In this document: piece after piece, positions 18,401 to 26,227 of the stretch | Layout: every line of letters starts with the position of its first letter | How positions within the stretch are numbered: the first letter of the stretch is position 1 | From: an uncultured Aquimarina sp. | Lineage (GTDB): Bacteria; Bacteroidota; Bacteroidia; Flavobacteriales; Flavobacteriaceae | Assembly: GCA_947498815.1 (NCBI GenBank) | Contig: CANMLU010000002.1 | Location: forward strand, 372,001-436,000 | Direction of reading: 5' to 3' | DNA: 64,000 nucleotides | Notes under the pieces: generated by a model | What the model was told of the DNA's origin: nothing | The model's database searches: none | Seen by the model: only the letters and a program-made list of their open reading frames with translations | Position numbers and translations under genes: made by a program

Positions 18401-19421
18401 TATTATTTCTCTTTTTCTCTAATTTGTATATTCTATCTACTATTTTAGGTAGATTTTTAAAATGAACATAAGATTTATTATAATCCGAATACCCAAAAGC
18501 TGGAGATCCTTGAATAGCTTCTCCATCTTTTATATTTCTTCCAATACCAGATTGCGCTTGAATTCTTACCTTATTTCCGATAATAAGGTGTCCAGCTATA
18601 CCAACTTGACCTCCAATTAAACAATGTTTTCCGATTTTAGTAGAACCAGCGATTCCTGTCTGGGCAGCAATAGCAGTGTGTTCTCCGATTTCAACATTAT
18701 GCGCAATTTGTATTTGATTATCAAGTTTTACTCCACTACGAATAATAGTCGACCCCAGTGTTGCTCTATCTATAGTGGTTCCTGCTCCAACATCTACATT
18801 ATCTTCAATTATTACATTACCAGTTTGAGGAACTTTACTATACTCTCCTTTCTCATTTGGAGTAAATCCAAATCCATCTGCTCCCACAATTGCCCCACTA
18901 TGGATTACACAGCCATTACCAATAATTGTTTCTGAATATATTTTGGCGCCAGCAAAGACAACAACATCATCTCCAATAGTCACATTATCTCCTATATATA
19001 CATTAGGAAAAATTTTAGCATTTTTGCCTATGATCACATTTTCGCCAAGATATGAAAAGGCTCCCAAATAGATGTTATCTCCATATGATGCGCTCTTTGA
19101 AATAAAACTAGGACTTTCAATCCCAGATTTGTTCATCTTTACCATATTATAATATTCAAGCAATTGTGAAAAAGCCTTATAAGCATCATCAACTCGTATA
19201 AGAGTAGTTTTAATGCCCGATTCTGCCTCAAAGGTTTTGTCAACTATTGTGATAGAAGCATCAGTAGAATATATATATTGGGTGTATTTGGGATTCGACA
19301 AAAAGGTCAATGAGCCCTTAGTTCCTTCCTCTATTTTAGCTAGCTTAGATACCTCAACAGTTTCATCTCCTTCGATTTCTCCGTTAAGAATACCTGCAAT
19401 TTGTGTGGCTGTAAAAATCAT
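18393..19421 (-). CDS. lpxD: UDP-3-O-(3-hydroxyacyl)glucosamine N-acyltransferase
   Basis: 342 residues, standard LpxD length. The N-terminal uridine-binding domain (about 1-100, GSLTFLSNPKYTQYIYST) is followed by the hexapeptide helix, with GADGFGFTP and the catalytic His (LDNQIQIAHNVEIGEH), and a C-terminal helix (PKIVDRIYKLEKK). It adds the N-linked 3-hydroxyacyl chain to the LpxC product. It is the canonical copy; a divergent paralogue lies at 14530-15468. A TACTTTTG box on the minus strand ends only five bases before its ATG (19434-19427), so a short-leader transcript may start here in addition to read-through from the HD gene 24 bases upstream. Confidence 0.96.
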   Translation of the reverse strand: MIFTATQIAGILNGEIEGDETVEVSKLAKIEEGTKGSLTFLSNPKYTQYIYSTDASITIVDKTFEAESGIKTTLIRVDDAYKAFSQLLEYYNMVKMNKSGIESPSFISKSASYGDNIYLGAFSYLGENVIIGKNAKIFPNVYIGDNVTIGDDVVVFAGAKIYSETIIGNGCVIHSGAIVGADGFGFTPNEKGEYSKVPQTGNVIIEDNVDVGAGTTIDRATLGSTIIRSGVKLDNQIQIAHNVEIGEHTAIAAQTGIAGSTKIGKHCLIGGQVGIAGHLIIGNKVRIQAQSGIGRNIKDGEAIQGSPAFGYSDYNKSYVHFKNLPKIVDRIYKLEKKRNNNE

Positions 19422-19445
19422 TCTAGCAAAAGTATAAAAAATGTA

Positions 19446-20675
19446 TTAATGTTTGTACTTTGGATAGCACATAAAATATTTAGTCACCGGTTTAGACAAG
19501 GCTCTTAAATTATACTCATCTGTTGCCTTTACAATATCTACTATTTTATTAGACTTATACAAAATATTTATATTCTGTTTATTTTCATGATAAGCCTGGT
19601 TAGAAATTGTTCCTTCAAATATAAAATAACGAGCAGCTTCATTAGAAATTTTATACCTTTCTATAAATTTGTTTATGTGATTTTCCTTTTTCTTCTCTGC
19701 AAAAGGTTTCTTTTTAATTTTTATTTTTAAAAGATCTCTATCAATGAGCATGGATGATAGTTTACTAAGCACAAAATCATCTGCATTAACCCAATCTTTC
19801 ATAGCAGAAACAATATCATAATCATCCAACCTTGAGAAAGTTTCTAAAACTTCAGAAGTAAAATTATCTGAAGTAATTTTATGTTCTAAGAAAAAAGTTA
19901 ATGCATCACTTGCTTTAAGTTTTGTGCCATTATCAACTAATTCTTTGGCTCTTTTCAAGACGCGAATCAATAAACTTTCGGCTACCAAACTTGTTTTATG
20001 AAGATATACCTGCCAATACATTAAACGTCGAGCTAGTAAAAACTTCTCGACAGAATAAATTCCTTTCTCTTCTATCACTAATTCGTCATCTACAACAGTA
20101 AGCATTGTGATCAATCGCTCACTATTAATATTTCCTTCAGAAACTCCCGTATAAAAACTGTCACGTTTCAAATAATCCAATCGATCCATATCCAATTGAC
20201 CAGAAATAAGCTGATATAAAAAGTTACGATGATACTCTCCCTTGAAAATTTGTATTGCCAGCGTTAAACTCCCGTTAAATTCTTCATTAATTTTTTCCAT
20301 GAATTTCAACGAAATTGACTCATGACTCACTTCATTTACGATACTATGCTCCATTGCATGAGAAAATGGCCCATGCCCTATATCATGTAATAAAATGGCA
20401 ATATAAAGCGCTTCTTCTTCCTCTTCAGATAAGCTAACCCCCTTAAAACGAAGAACTCTCACCGTTTTTTGCATTAAATGCATACATCCCAATGCATGAT
20501 GAAAACGAGTATGATGTGCTCCGGGATATACTAGGTAAGATAGTCCCATTTGAGAAATTCGTCGTAATCGCTGAAAATATTTATGCTCAATTAAGTCAAA
20601 AATTAGTTCATTAGGTATCGTAATAAAACCGTAAATTGGGTCGTTTAATATTTTGAGCTTATTTCTTTTTTTCAA
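19446..20675 (-). CDS. HD-domain phosphohydrolase (dGTPase/SAMHD1-like family)
   Basis: 409 residues with the TTG start at 20675 (LKKRNKLKILNDPIYGF...). An in-frame ATG exists at 20708, but the TATATTTG promoter box at 20705-20698 lies downstream of it, so that ATG would be outside the transcript. The HD signature is clear: GAHHTRFHHALGCMHLM, AILLHDIGHGPFSHAMEH (His-Asp metal pair) and the distal GQLDMDRLDYLKRDSFYTG. Relatives hydrolyse deoxynucleoside triphosphates or other phosphates; the substrate here is unknown. It heads the minus-strand lipid A block (24 bases before lpxD), an order I recall as common in flavobacteria. Confidence 0.87.
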   Translation of the reverse strand: MKKRNKLKILNDPIYGFITIPNELIFDLIEHKYFQRLRRISQMGLSYLVYPGAHHTRFHHALGCMHLMQKTVRVLRFKGVSLSEEEEEALYIAILLHDIGHGPFSHAMEHSIVNEVSHESISLKFMEKINEEFNGSLTLAIQIFKGEYHRNFLYQLISGQLDMDRLDYLKRDSFYTGVSEGNINSERLITMLTVVDDELVIEEKGIYSVEKFLLARRLMYWQVYLHKTSLVAESLLIRVLKRAKELVDNGTKLKASDALTFFLEHKITSDNFTSEVLETFSRLDDYDIVSAMKDWVNADDFVLSKLSSMLIDRDLLKIKIKKKPFAEKKKENHINKFIERYKISNEAARYFIFEGTISNQAYHENKQNINILYKSNKIVDIVKATDEYNLRALSKPVTKYFMCYPKYKH

Positions 20676-20697
20676 GTTCGCTTTACTTTTACAAAAG

Positions 20698-20705
20698 CAA
20701 ATATA
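20698..20705 (-). promoter_or_regulatory. -7 promoter box of the HD-lpx gene block
   Basis: TATATTTG followed by C on the minus strand exactly fits TAnnTTTG. It lies 22 bases before the TTG start at 20675. I see no clear TTG at the -33 distance. Confidence 0.5.
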
Positions 20706-20815
20706 CATATATGCAATTCATAAAGAACATTTCTAAATGAATTTAAGCGAGAGTTAAGTGTTTCAAAAAGAAATATGTGATTATAGAAAGTTGATAAATT
20801 ATAAAATAAAGATTG

Positions 20816-22366
20816 ATGAGTAAAATAAAGATATTATGGGTTGATGATGAAATTGATTTACTTAAACCACACATCCTTTTTCTGGAAAAGAAAAATTACG
20901 TCGTTACAAAATGCCAAAGTGGAACTGAAGCGCTAGAGATATTAGATGAAAGCAATTTTGATATTATTTTCTTAGATGAAAATATGCCAGGGTTGTCGGG
21001 TATCGAAACATTGTCTGAAATAAAAGAGAAAGAAGATAGTATTCCGGTTGTTATGATCACAAAAAGTGAAGAAGAATACATCATGGAAGAAGCTATTGGT
21101 AGTAAAATTGCCGACTACCTTATTAAACCTGTAAACCCAAACCAAATATTATTAAGTTTAAAGAAAAATCTTGATAACTCTAGATTGGTTTCAGAGAAAA
21201 CTACAGCAAACTATCAGCAAGAGTTTAGGAAAATAGCGATGGATATGGCCATGGTTAATTCTTATGAAGAGTGGTCGGATTTATATCAAAAATTAATCTA
21301 TTGGGAACTTCAATTAGAAGATATTGAGGATACCGGAATGTTTGAAATTTTGGAATCACAAAAGGTCGAAGCAAATTCTCAATTTTGTAAGTTTATTGAT
21401 AAAAACTACCCAGATTGGTTTAACGGAAACCACGGTGCTCCGATAATGTCTCATAACCTATTTAAAGAAAAAGTAGCACCAGAGATAAGCAAAAACCAGC
21501 CAACTCTTTTGGTAGTCATTGACAATTTACGCTATGACCAGTGGAAAGCTTTTGAACCGACAGTGAACAATTATTATAAAAAAGAGCAGGAGATTTCTTA
21601 TTGTAGCATTTTACCCACCGCTACGCAATATGCAAGAAACTCTATTTTCTCAGGACTTATGCCATCTGAAATGAAAAAGAGGCATCCGGATTTATGGTTA
21701 GACGACACCGATGAAGGTGGAAAAAACATGTACGAAAACGAGTTTTTGACCGCACAACTTAAACGGTTAGGAATGGATATCAAACATGAATATTACAAAA
21801 TAACCAATGAAAGATCAGGAAAAACATTGGCAGCAAACTTTAAGGGGTTAAAAGACAATGATCTCACTGTTGTGGTGTATAATTTTGTTGACATGTTGTC
21901 GCATAGTAAAACCGAAATGGAAGTAATTAAGGAACTCGCATCGAATGATAAGTCATATCGATCACTTACACAAAGCTGGTTTAAAAACTCTCCTTTACTG
22001 GAAATGATACAACAGGCACAGCAATTAGGGTTTAAATTATTAATTACTACCGACCACGGAACTATTAATGTAAAAAACCCTTCCAAAGTAATAGGAGACA
22101 AAAACACAAGTCTTAATCTTCGTTATAAAACAGGAAAAAGTCTTACTTATGAAGGAAAGGAAGTTCTGGAAGCAACAGACCCAAGAGCGGTGCATCTACC
22201 CTCAATCAATATGAGTAGTTCTTTCATTTTTGCTAAAGGTGATTATTTCTTTGCGTATCCAAATAATTATAATCACTATGTAAGTTATTATAGAAACACC
22301 TATCAACATGGAGGCGTTTCTCTTGAAGAAATGGTGATACCATTTGTAGTATTAAATCCACGCTAA
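20816..22366 (+). CDS. porX: PorX: response regulator with PglZ/alkaline-phosphatase-like effector domain (type IX secretion control)
   Basis: 516 residues from the ATG at 20816; the TTG one codon before is less likely. A CheY-type receiver (1-120) keeps all key residues: D10, D11, phospho-acceptor D54 (FLDENMPG), T82 and K104. After a helical linker comes a PglZ domain of the alkaline-phosphatase superfamily with metal-site patterns VVIDNLRYDQW, TTDHGTINV and a late NTYQHGGVSLEEMV. This architecture is that of PorX, the cytoplasmic partner of the histidine kinase PorY that controls T9SS gene expression with the sigma factor SigP in Porphyromonas and relatives; its PglZ domain has nucleotide phosphodiesterase activity there. 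tsaE follows after 31 bases. Here it fits with the T9SS cargo gene at 1291-5997. Confidence 0.93.
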   Translation: MSKIKILWVDDEIDLLKPHILFLEKKNYVVTKCQSGTEALEILDESNFDIIFLDENMPGLSGIETLSEIKEKEDSIPVVMITKSEEEYIMEEAIGSKIADYLIKPVNPNQILLSLKKNLDNSRLVSEKTTANYQQEFRKIAMDMAMVNSYEEWSDLYQKLIYWELQLEDIEDTGMFEILESQKVEANSQFCKFIDKNYPDWFNGNHGAPIMSHNLFKEKVAPEISKNQPTLLVVIDNLRYDQWKAFEPTVNNYYKKEQEISYCSILPTATQYARNSIFSGLMPSEMKKRHPDLWLDDTDEGGKNMYENEFLTAQLKRLGMDIKHEYYKITNERSGKTLAANFKGLKDNDLTVVVYNFVDMLSHSKTEMEVIKELASNDKSYRSLTQSWFKNSPLLEMIQQAQQLGFKLLITTDHGTINVKNPSKVIGDKNTSLNLRYKTGKSLTYEGKEVLEATDPRAVHLPSINMSSSFIFAKGDYFFAYPNNYNHYVSYYRNTYQHGGVSLEEMVIPFVVLNPR

Positions 22367-22397
22367 TTTTGAATTTAGAGTACATATTTTAGGTGAA

Positions 22398-22811
22398 ATG
22401 ATCATAGAATATTCTTTGGAAGATCTTCCAGATGTTGCCAAACAAATAATTAATGGCGTAGCTAGTAAAATTTTACTATTTGACGCCTCAATGGGAGTTG
22501 GTAAAACCACATTAATTAAGGAAATATGTAAACAATTGGGTGTCACCGATGTGATTTCAAGCCCTACCTATTCTCTTGTGAATGAGTATGAAAATAGCAC
22601 TGAATCAATTTATCATTTTGATTTTTACAGAATCGATAATGAAGAAGAAGCTCATGACATTGGTTTTGAAGAGTATTTGGATACTGATGCATGGATTCTT
22701 ATTGAATGGCCCGAAAAGGTTCCAAACCTATTACCCGAAGACACCATTACTTTAAAAATTGAACTGTTAGACAATGGAAAAAGAGTCTTAACATACCTCA
22801 AGGATTCATAA
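22398..22811 (+). CDS. tsaE: tRNA threonylcarbamoyladenosine biosynthesis ATPase TsaE
   Basis: 137 residues, the usual length. It has the Walker A motif FDASMGVGKTTLIKEICKQL (about residues 28-47), the switch region SSPTYSLVNEY, the Walker B-like HFDFYRI and EWPEKV near the end. TsaE works with TsaB and TsaD to place the t6A modification on tRNA position 37. It lies 31 bases after porX and probably shares its transcript; I recall the pair porX-tsaE as common in Bacteroidota. Confidence 0.95.
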   Translation: MIIEYSLEDLPDVAKQIINGVASKILLFDASMGVGKTTLIKEICKQLGVTDVISSPTYSLVNEYENSTESIYHFDFYRIDNEEEAHDIGFEEYLDTDAWILIEWPEKVPNLLPEDTITLKIELLDNGKRVLTYLKDS

Positions 22812-22888
22812 AAGCTTATTTTAATACTAATTTCTATTTGTTTTGTTGGCATTTTTATTCGTAATTTGAGATACACAATTTCATACAA

Positions 22889-24094
22889 ATGAGTAAACCA
22901 AAATCTCCTTTTACCAAAGAGCAGTTGCTACCACAGGAGGAAATGATCGAAGTAGCGCGCCAAAAAGGAAAACTTTTTATTGGGATCCCGAAAGAAACGA
23001 GCTATCAAGAAAAGCGAGTATGCCTTACTCCGGATGCAGTTGCAGCCCTCACAGCACATGGTCATAGAGTTCTAATAGAAACAAACGCTGGCATGGGCGC
23101 TAGTTTTACAGATAGAGACTATAGTGAATCAGGTGCCGAAATCACTAACGACAGGACAAAAGTATTCGGATGTCCGATCATCCTTAAAGTAGAGCCGCCT
23201 TCTCTAGAAGAACTTGAACATATAAACCCACAGACGGTATTAATTTCTGCATTACAGCTTAAAACACAATCCAAAGAATATTTTCAGGGATTAGCAAAAA
23301 AACGAATCACCGCATTAGGTTTTGAATTTATACGTGATGCCGATGGAGCCTATCCTGCGGTTAGAGCACTTAGTGAAATAGCTGGTACTGCCGCGGTCTT
23401 AATTGCATCCGAACTAATGAGTAGTGCTACTACTTCGAAGGGTTCTGGGTTAATGATGGGTAATATTAGCGGTGTACCACCAGTAGAAGTTGTTATATTA
23501 GGCGCAGGTACTGTTGGAGAATTTGCCGCACGTTCTGCCATAGGACTTGGTGCAAACGTGAAAATATTTGATAATTCTATTACCAAACTACGTTGCGTTC
23601 AAACCAATGTAGGTAGACCATTATTTACCTCTACTATACAGCCAAAAAATTTACTTAAAGCATTGCGTCGTTGTGATGTTGTGATTGGTGCTGTAAGAGG
23701 AAAAAACCGAGCTCCTATTATTGTTACCGAAACTATGGTAGAATGTATGAAACAAGGTGCAGTAGTTATAGATGTAAGTATTGATATGGGTGGATGTTTT
23801 GAAACGAGTGAGGTGACTTCTCACGATCATCCTACTTTCGAGAAATATGGGGTGGTACACTATTGTGTGCCCAACATACCTTCAAGGTATGCCAGAACCT
23901 CTTCTTTATCCATTAGTAATATTTTTACTCCATATTTATTGCAAATTGGAGATGAAGGAGGTATTGAAAATGCCGTTCGTTTTGATCGTGGATTAAAGAA
24001 TGGGCTCTATTTTTATCATGGCATTTTAACCAGTAAACCTATTGCAGATTGGTTTGATCTTTCTTACAGAGATATCAACCTGTTGATTTTATAA
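22889..24094 (+). CDS. ald: Alanine dehydrogenase (AlaDH/PNT family)
   Basis: 401 residues. The N-terminal substrate domain shows FIGIPKETSYQEKRVCLTPD and VLIETNAGMGASFTDRDY; the NAD-binding domain shows VVILGAGTVGEFAARSAIGL (GxGxxG) with an acidic residue after the second strand (KIFDNS), which suits NAD. VIDVSIDMGGCFETSEVTSH is the typical late motif. It interconverts alanine with pyruvate and ammonia in the cytoplasm. It is a little longer than the classical 370-residue enzyme, owing to an N-terminal extension of about 30 residues, as in the Bacteroidota branch; membrane transhydrogenase alpha subunits are related, but no transmembrane beta subunit lies nearby. Confidence 0.88.
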   Translation: MSKPKSPFTKEQLLPQEEMIEVARQKGKLFIGIPKETSYQEKRVCLTPDAVAALTAHGHRVLIETNAGMGASFTDRDYSESGAEITNDRTKVFGCPIILKVEPPSLEELEHINPQTVLISALQLKTQSKEYFQGLAKKRITALGFEFIRDADGAYPAVRALSEIAGTAAVLIASELMSSATTSKGSGLMMGNISGVPPVEVVILGAGTVGEFAARSAIGLGANVKIFDNSITKLRCVQTNVGRPLFTSTIQPKNLLKALRRCDVVIGAVRGKNRAPIIVTETMVECMKQGAVVIDVSIDMGGCFETSEVTSHDHPTFEKYGVVHYCVPNIPSRYARTSSLSISNIFTPYLLQIGDEGGIENAVRFDRGLKNGLYFYHGILTSKPIADWFDLSYRDINLLIL

Positions 24095-24200
24095 AAGAAG
24101 ATCGTAAAACCAAAAAATAAATTGATTTTATCATTAATTTATTTTCTTTAAAAACTTTGTAACTCTGCAACTTTTACACTCAGAAACTCAAAAAAATACT

Positions 24201-24208
24201 TACTTTTG
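24201..24208 (+). promoter_or_regulatory. -7 promoter box of the DUF4258-like gene
   Basis: TACTTTTG fits TAnnTTTG and lies 21 bases before the ATG at 24230. No convincing TTG at the -33 distance was found. Confidence 0.4.
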
Positions 24209-24229
24209 GCTGCATAATTTTTTCATTTC

Positions 24230-24604
24230 ATGAAACTGGCACAACGTTTATTTTATTATTTAGGTGGGTTTGCGATAGGTTTAATTCTTTTGTTTTTCTT
24301 TCTAGGTGGAAAAAAAGCTTCTTGCAATTATAGTCCAACTGCGAGAGTACTTAAAAACATTAGAATAAAAGAAAAAGTATTCTCTGAAGACGTATTATCC
24401 AAAATGAATACACATCAGATTGATACTGCAGATATATCAACGATATTATTAAAAGGCAACGTAAATTTTTCTAAAAGCAATACTGAATTAGACTCTTGTA
24501 AAACATACTTTATCGAGGGCCTAGTTAGAGAAAAACCAATACAAGTTCTGATAGTAAATTGTGATTCTATTGCAAGAATCAACTCAATAACTATTGAGAA
24601 GTAA
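24230..24604 (+). CDS. Small membrane-anchored DUF4258-like protein
   Basis: 124 residues. One N-terminal membrane helix (about 9-26, LGGFAIGLILLFFFLGG) is followed by a periplasmic-side domain with KASCNYSPTARVLKNIRIKE, FSEDVLSKM, DTADISTILLKGNVNFSKS and a second Cys in LDSCKTYFIEG; a third Cys is in VNCDSIARI. I recall such proteins next to alanine dehydrogenase in flavobacteria under the DUF4258 label, but the assignment is from memory. No catalytic motif is visible; the function is unknown. Confidence 0.6.
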   Translation: MKLAQRLFYYLGGFAIGLILLFFFLGGKKASCNYSPTARVLKNIRIKEKVFSEDVLSKMNTHQIDTADISTILLKGNVNFSKSNTELDSCKTYFIEGLVREKPIQVLIVNCDSIARINSITIEK

Positions 24605-24646
24605 CTAATTTTGTTTTAAGAACTTACCAGATTAACAAAAAAGGCA

Positions 24647-25165
24647 TCAACTAAGCTGAATTGCCATAACCCAAAAATCAAAATTTTGTTTCCCTATTGT
24701 AAAGAGGTGCTCTCCAACGATTTTATAATTTTTTCTCTCATAAAAAGAAATTGCTTTTTCATTTTCTTTTAAAACAGATAACCAAAGAGATGTATAACCT
24801 TGTTTTATAGCGAGATTAAAAACTTCTTCTTGTAATCGGCTACCGATCCCTTGAGAGACATAACTTTTCAAGAAGTATATTTTTTGAAGCTTGCAAACCT
24901 TATCGTCGTTTATGAATTCTGAAGGAGCATTGAGTTGTAGTTTGGCATACCCTATTGGCAAATCATCATCTACTACTAACCAATAGATATTATGCGACTT
25001 ATCTATACTATTTTTTATCTTAAGACTGGAAAATGTGGCGTCTAAATAACCTATAAGATCCCTACGATCATTGAAAAGGTACCCAAAAGATTCATCAAAA
25101 GTTTTCTTTCCTAAAAAAGAAATACTTTCTGAATCCTTAATAGTCGCCCGTCTAATCGTAATCAT
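24647..25165 (-). CDS. GNAT-family N-acetyltransferase
   Basis: 172 residues with the GNAT fold order: ITIRRATIKDSESIS at the start, the central strand IGYAKLQLN, the acetyl-CoA loop YVSQGIGSRLQEEVFNLA (Q/RxxGxG/A type) and a late SVLKENEKAISFYERKNYKI, the usual AxxFYxxxGF region. The acceptor is not predictable. It is the last gene of a likely three-gene minus-strand unit with the DUF1272 protein (3 bases between them) and the PNPO-like protein, divergent from a MocR-type regulator. Confidence 0.85.
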   Translation of the reverse strand: MITIRRATIKDSESISFLGKKTFDESFGYLFNDRRDLIGYLDATFSSLKIKNSIDKSHNIYWLVVDDDLPIGYAKLQLNAPSEFINDDKVCKLQKIYFLKSYVSQGIGSRLQEEVFNLAIKQGYTSLWLSVLKENEKAISFYERKNYKIVGEHLFTIGKQNFDFWVMAIQLS

Positions 25166-25168
25166 GAA

Positions 25169-25474
25169 TTATCTTTTTCTTGGCTGAATATCTCTAAATT
25201 TATTCAAAATTTCTTTGAATTTAGCCTTGTCAATTGGTTTGTAAACCTCTTTGTTTCCAACGGGATACGTATCTACACAGTTACCAGTATGGCAATTCGA
25301 AGGTCGTGATGGTCTTTTTTCAAAACCTCCACCACAATTAGGGCATACATTATACAAAAGAGTATCCACGCAATCTTTACAAAATGTACATTCAAAGGAA
25401 CATATCATAGCCTCATCACTATCGTTGGGTAGTGCTTTGTTACAATTTTCACAAGTGGGTCTTATTTCTAACAT
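25169..25474 (-). CDS. DUF1272 zinc-finger-like small protein
   Basis: 101 residues. The first 55 have a dense set of cysteines spaced as metal ligands: CENCNKALP, MICSFECTFCKDCVD and NVCPNCGGGF. This is the DUF1272 pattern, a short zinc-ribbon-like domain common in bacteria and of unknown function. The last half is basic (RPSRPSN, IQPRKR) with two further Cys. It is flanked closely by the GNAT gene (3 bases) and the PNPO-like gene (12 bases), so it is probably in one operon with both and may be under the MocR-type regulator at 26228. Confidence 0.85.
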   Translation of the reverse strand: MLEIRPTCENCNKALPNDSDEAMICSFECTFCKDCVDTLLYNVCPNCGGGFEKRPSRPSNCHTGNCVDTYPVGNKEVYKPIDKAKFKEILNKFRDIQPRKR

Positions 25475-25486
25475 GCTAAATGGTAT

Positions 25487-26143
25487 TTATTTATTATTCT
25501 GCACATATATGTTTACGGCATCCGGAATTTCAATGTCGTCCGCTACGTCATCGGATACGGCTTCAAAAGCCACTTGCTTTATAGGAACAACACCTGCCCA
25601 AATAGGCTTACTATGATCATCTGTTTCATCGTTCACACCTTCTGCCCTAACCTTTGCCGACGCAGAGTCCATACTAATTTCTAACACTAAGGTAGCATTA
25701 AACTCTTTATCATTTGGATGCCTTACATTATCCCAATGCCCAGGTACCATATGGTTTAAGATACACGCCAAGGCTTCCATTTTTTCTTTCGGATCCTCGA
25801 CCTTAATCACCTTACCAAACACATTAACCGATCGATAATTGGCCGAATGATGAAAAGCAGATCTAGCTAGCACTAGACCATCCAAATGCGTTACAGATAG
25901 ACTTGCTTCTCCGGCTTCTAATAAACCCAACATCATCCTATTCTTTAAAGAGCCGTGAATATAAATTTTGTCATTTTTTCTACCATAAGCCATAGGGATT
26001 ACTATGGCTTTATTCTTCCATACGTAGCCAACATGACACAGAAATGCGGCATCCAAAATCGTATTAATCTCATCAACATTGTAATTCGCTCTTTTTGGAC
26101 CTCGAACGACCTTGTTTAACTCTGAAACTGAATATTCTGTCAT
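25487..26143 (-). CDS. Pyridoxamine 5'-phosphate oxidase-family flavin-binding protein
   Basis: 218 residues. The split-barrel flavin-binding fold shows LDAAFLCHVGYVWKNKAIVI, PMAYGRKNDKIYIHGSLKNR and SLSVTHLDGLVLARSAFHHS. It resembles the FMN-binding PNPO-like proteins often placed beside MocR regulators, rather than PdxH itself (no PdxH C-terminal R-x-RxxxWP-type signature). It may act on or bind a flavin or a vitamin B6-related ligand. It is the first gene of the three-gene unit; its start is 84 bases from the divergent MocR-type gene, which uses PLP as a cofactor, so a B6- or amino-acid-related role is plausible but inferred. Confidence 0.82.
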   Translation of the reverse strand: MTEYSVSELNKVVRGPKRANYNVDEINTILDAAFLCHVGYVWKNKAIVIPMAYGRKNDKIYIHGSLKNRMMLGLLEAGEASLSVTHLDGLVLARSAFHHSANYRSVNVFGKVIKVEDPKEKMEALACILNHMVPGHWDNVRHPNDKEFNATLVLEISMDSASAKVRAEGVNDETDDHSKPIWAGVVPIKQVAFEAVSDDVADDIEIPDAVNIYVQNNK

Positions 26144-26164
26144 GATTTTATTTTATTTTAAGTT

Positions 26165-26172
26165 CAAAACTA
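26165..26172 (-). promoter_or_regulatory. -7 promoter box of the PNPO-like operon
   Basis: TAGTTTTG on the minus strand fits TAnnTTTG, 21 bases before the ATG at 26143. No clear TTG upstream element was seen, which would suit an activator-dependent promoter. Confidence 0.45.
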
Positions 26173-26197
26173 ATAATTTTATGGTGTGTTTATATGA

Positions 26198-26227
26198 TCC
26201 AGTTTTAAAATACTCAATAGTCCAGTT
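26198..26227. promoter_or_regulatory. Direct repeat TCCAGTT x2, candidate MocR-type operator
   Basis: TCCAGTT occurs at 26198-26204 and again at 26221-26227, 23 bases apart start to start. The second copy touches the start codon of the MocR/GabR-type gene. MocR-family regulators are known to bind direct repeats about two turns apart between themselves and a divergent target gene, which is exactly this setting. Binding is an inference. Confidence 0.45.

Noticed and set aside
20676-20708. In-frame ATG start for the HD phosphohydrolase
   Set aside because: The promoter box TATATTTG at 20705-20698 lies after it, so it would not be in the transcript; TTG at 20675 fits the family start.
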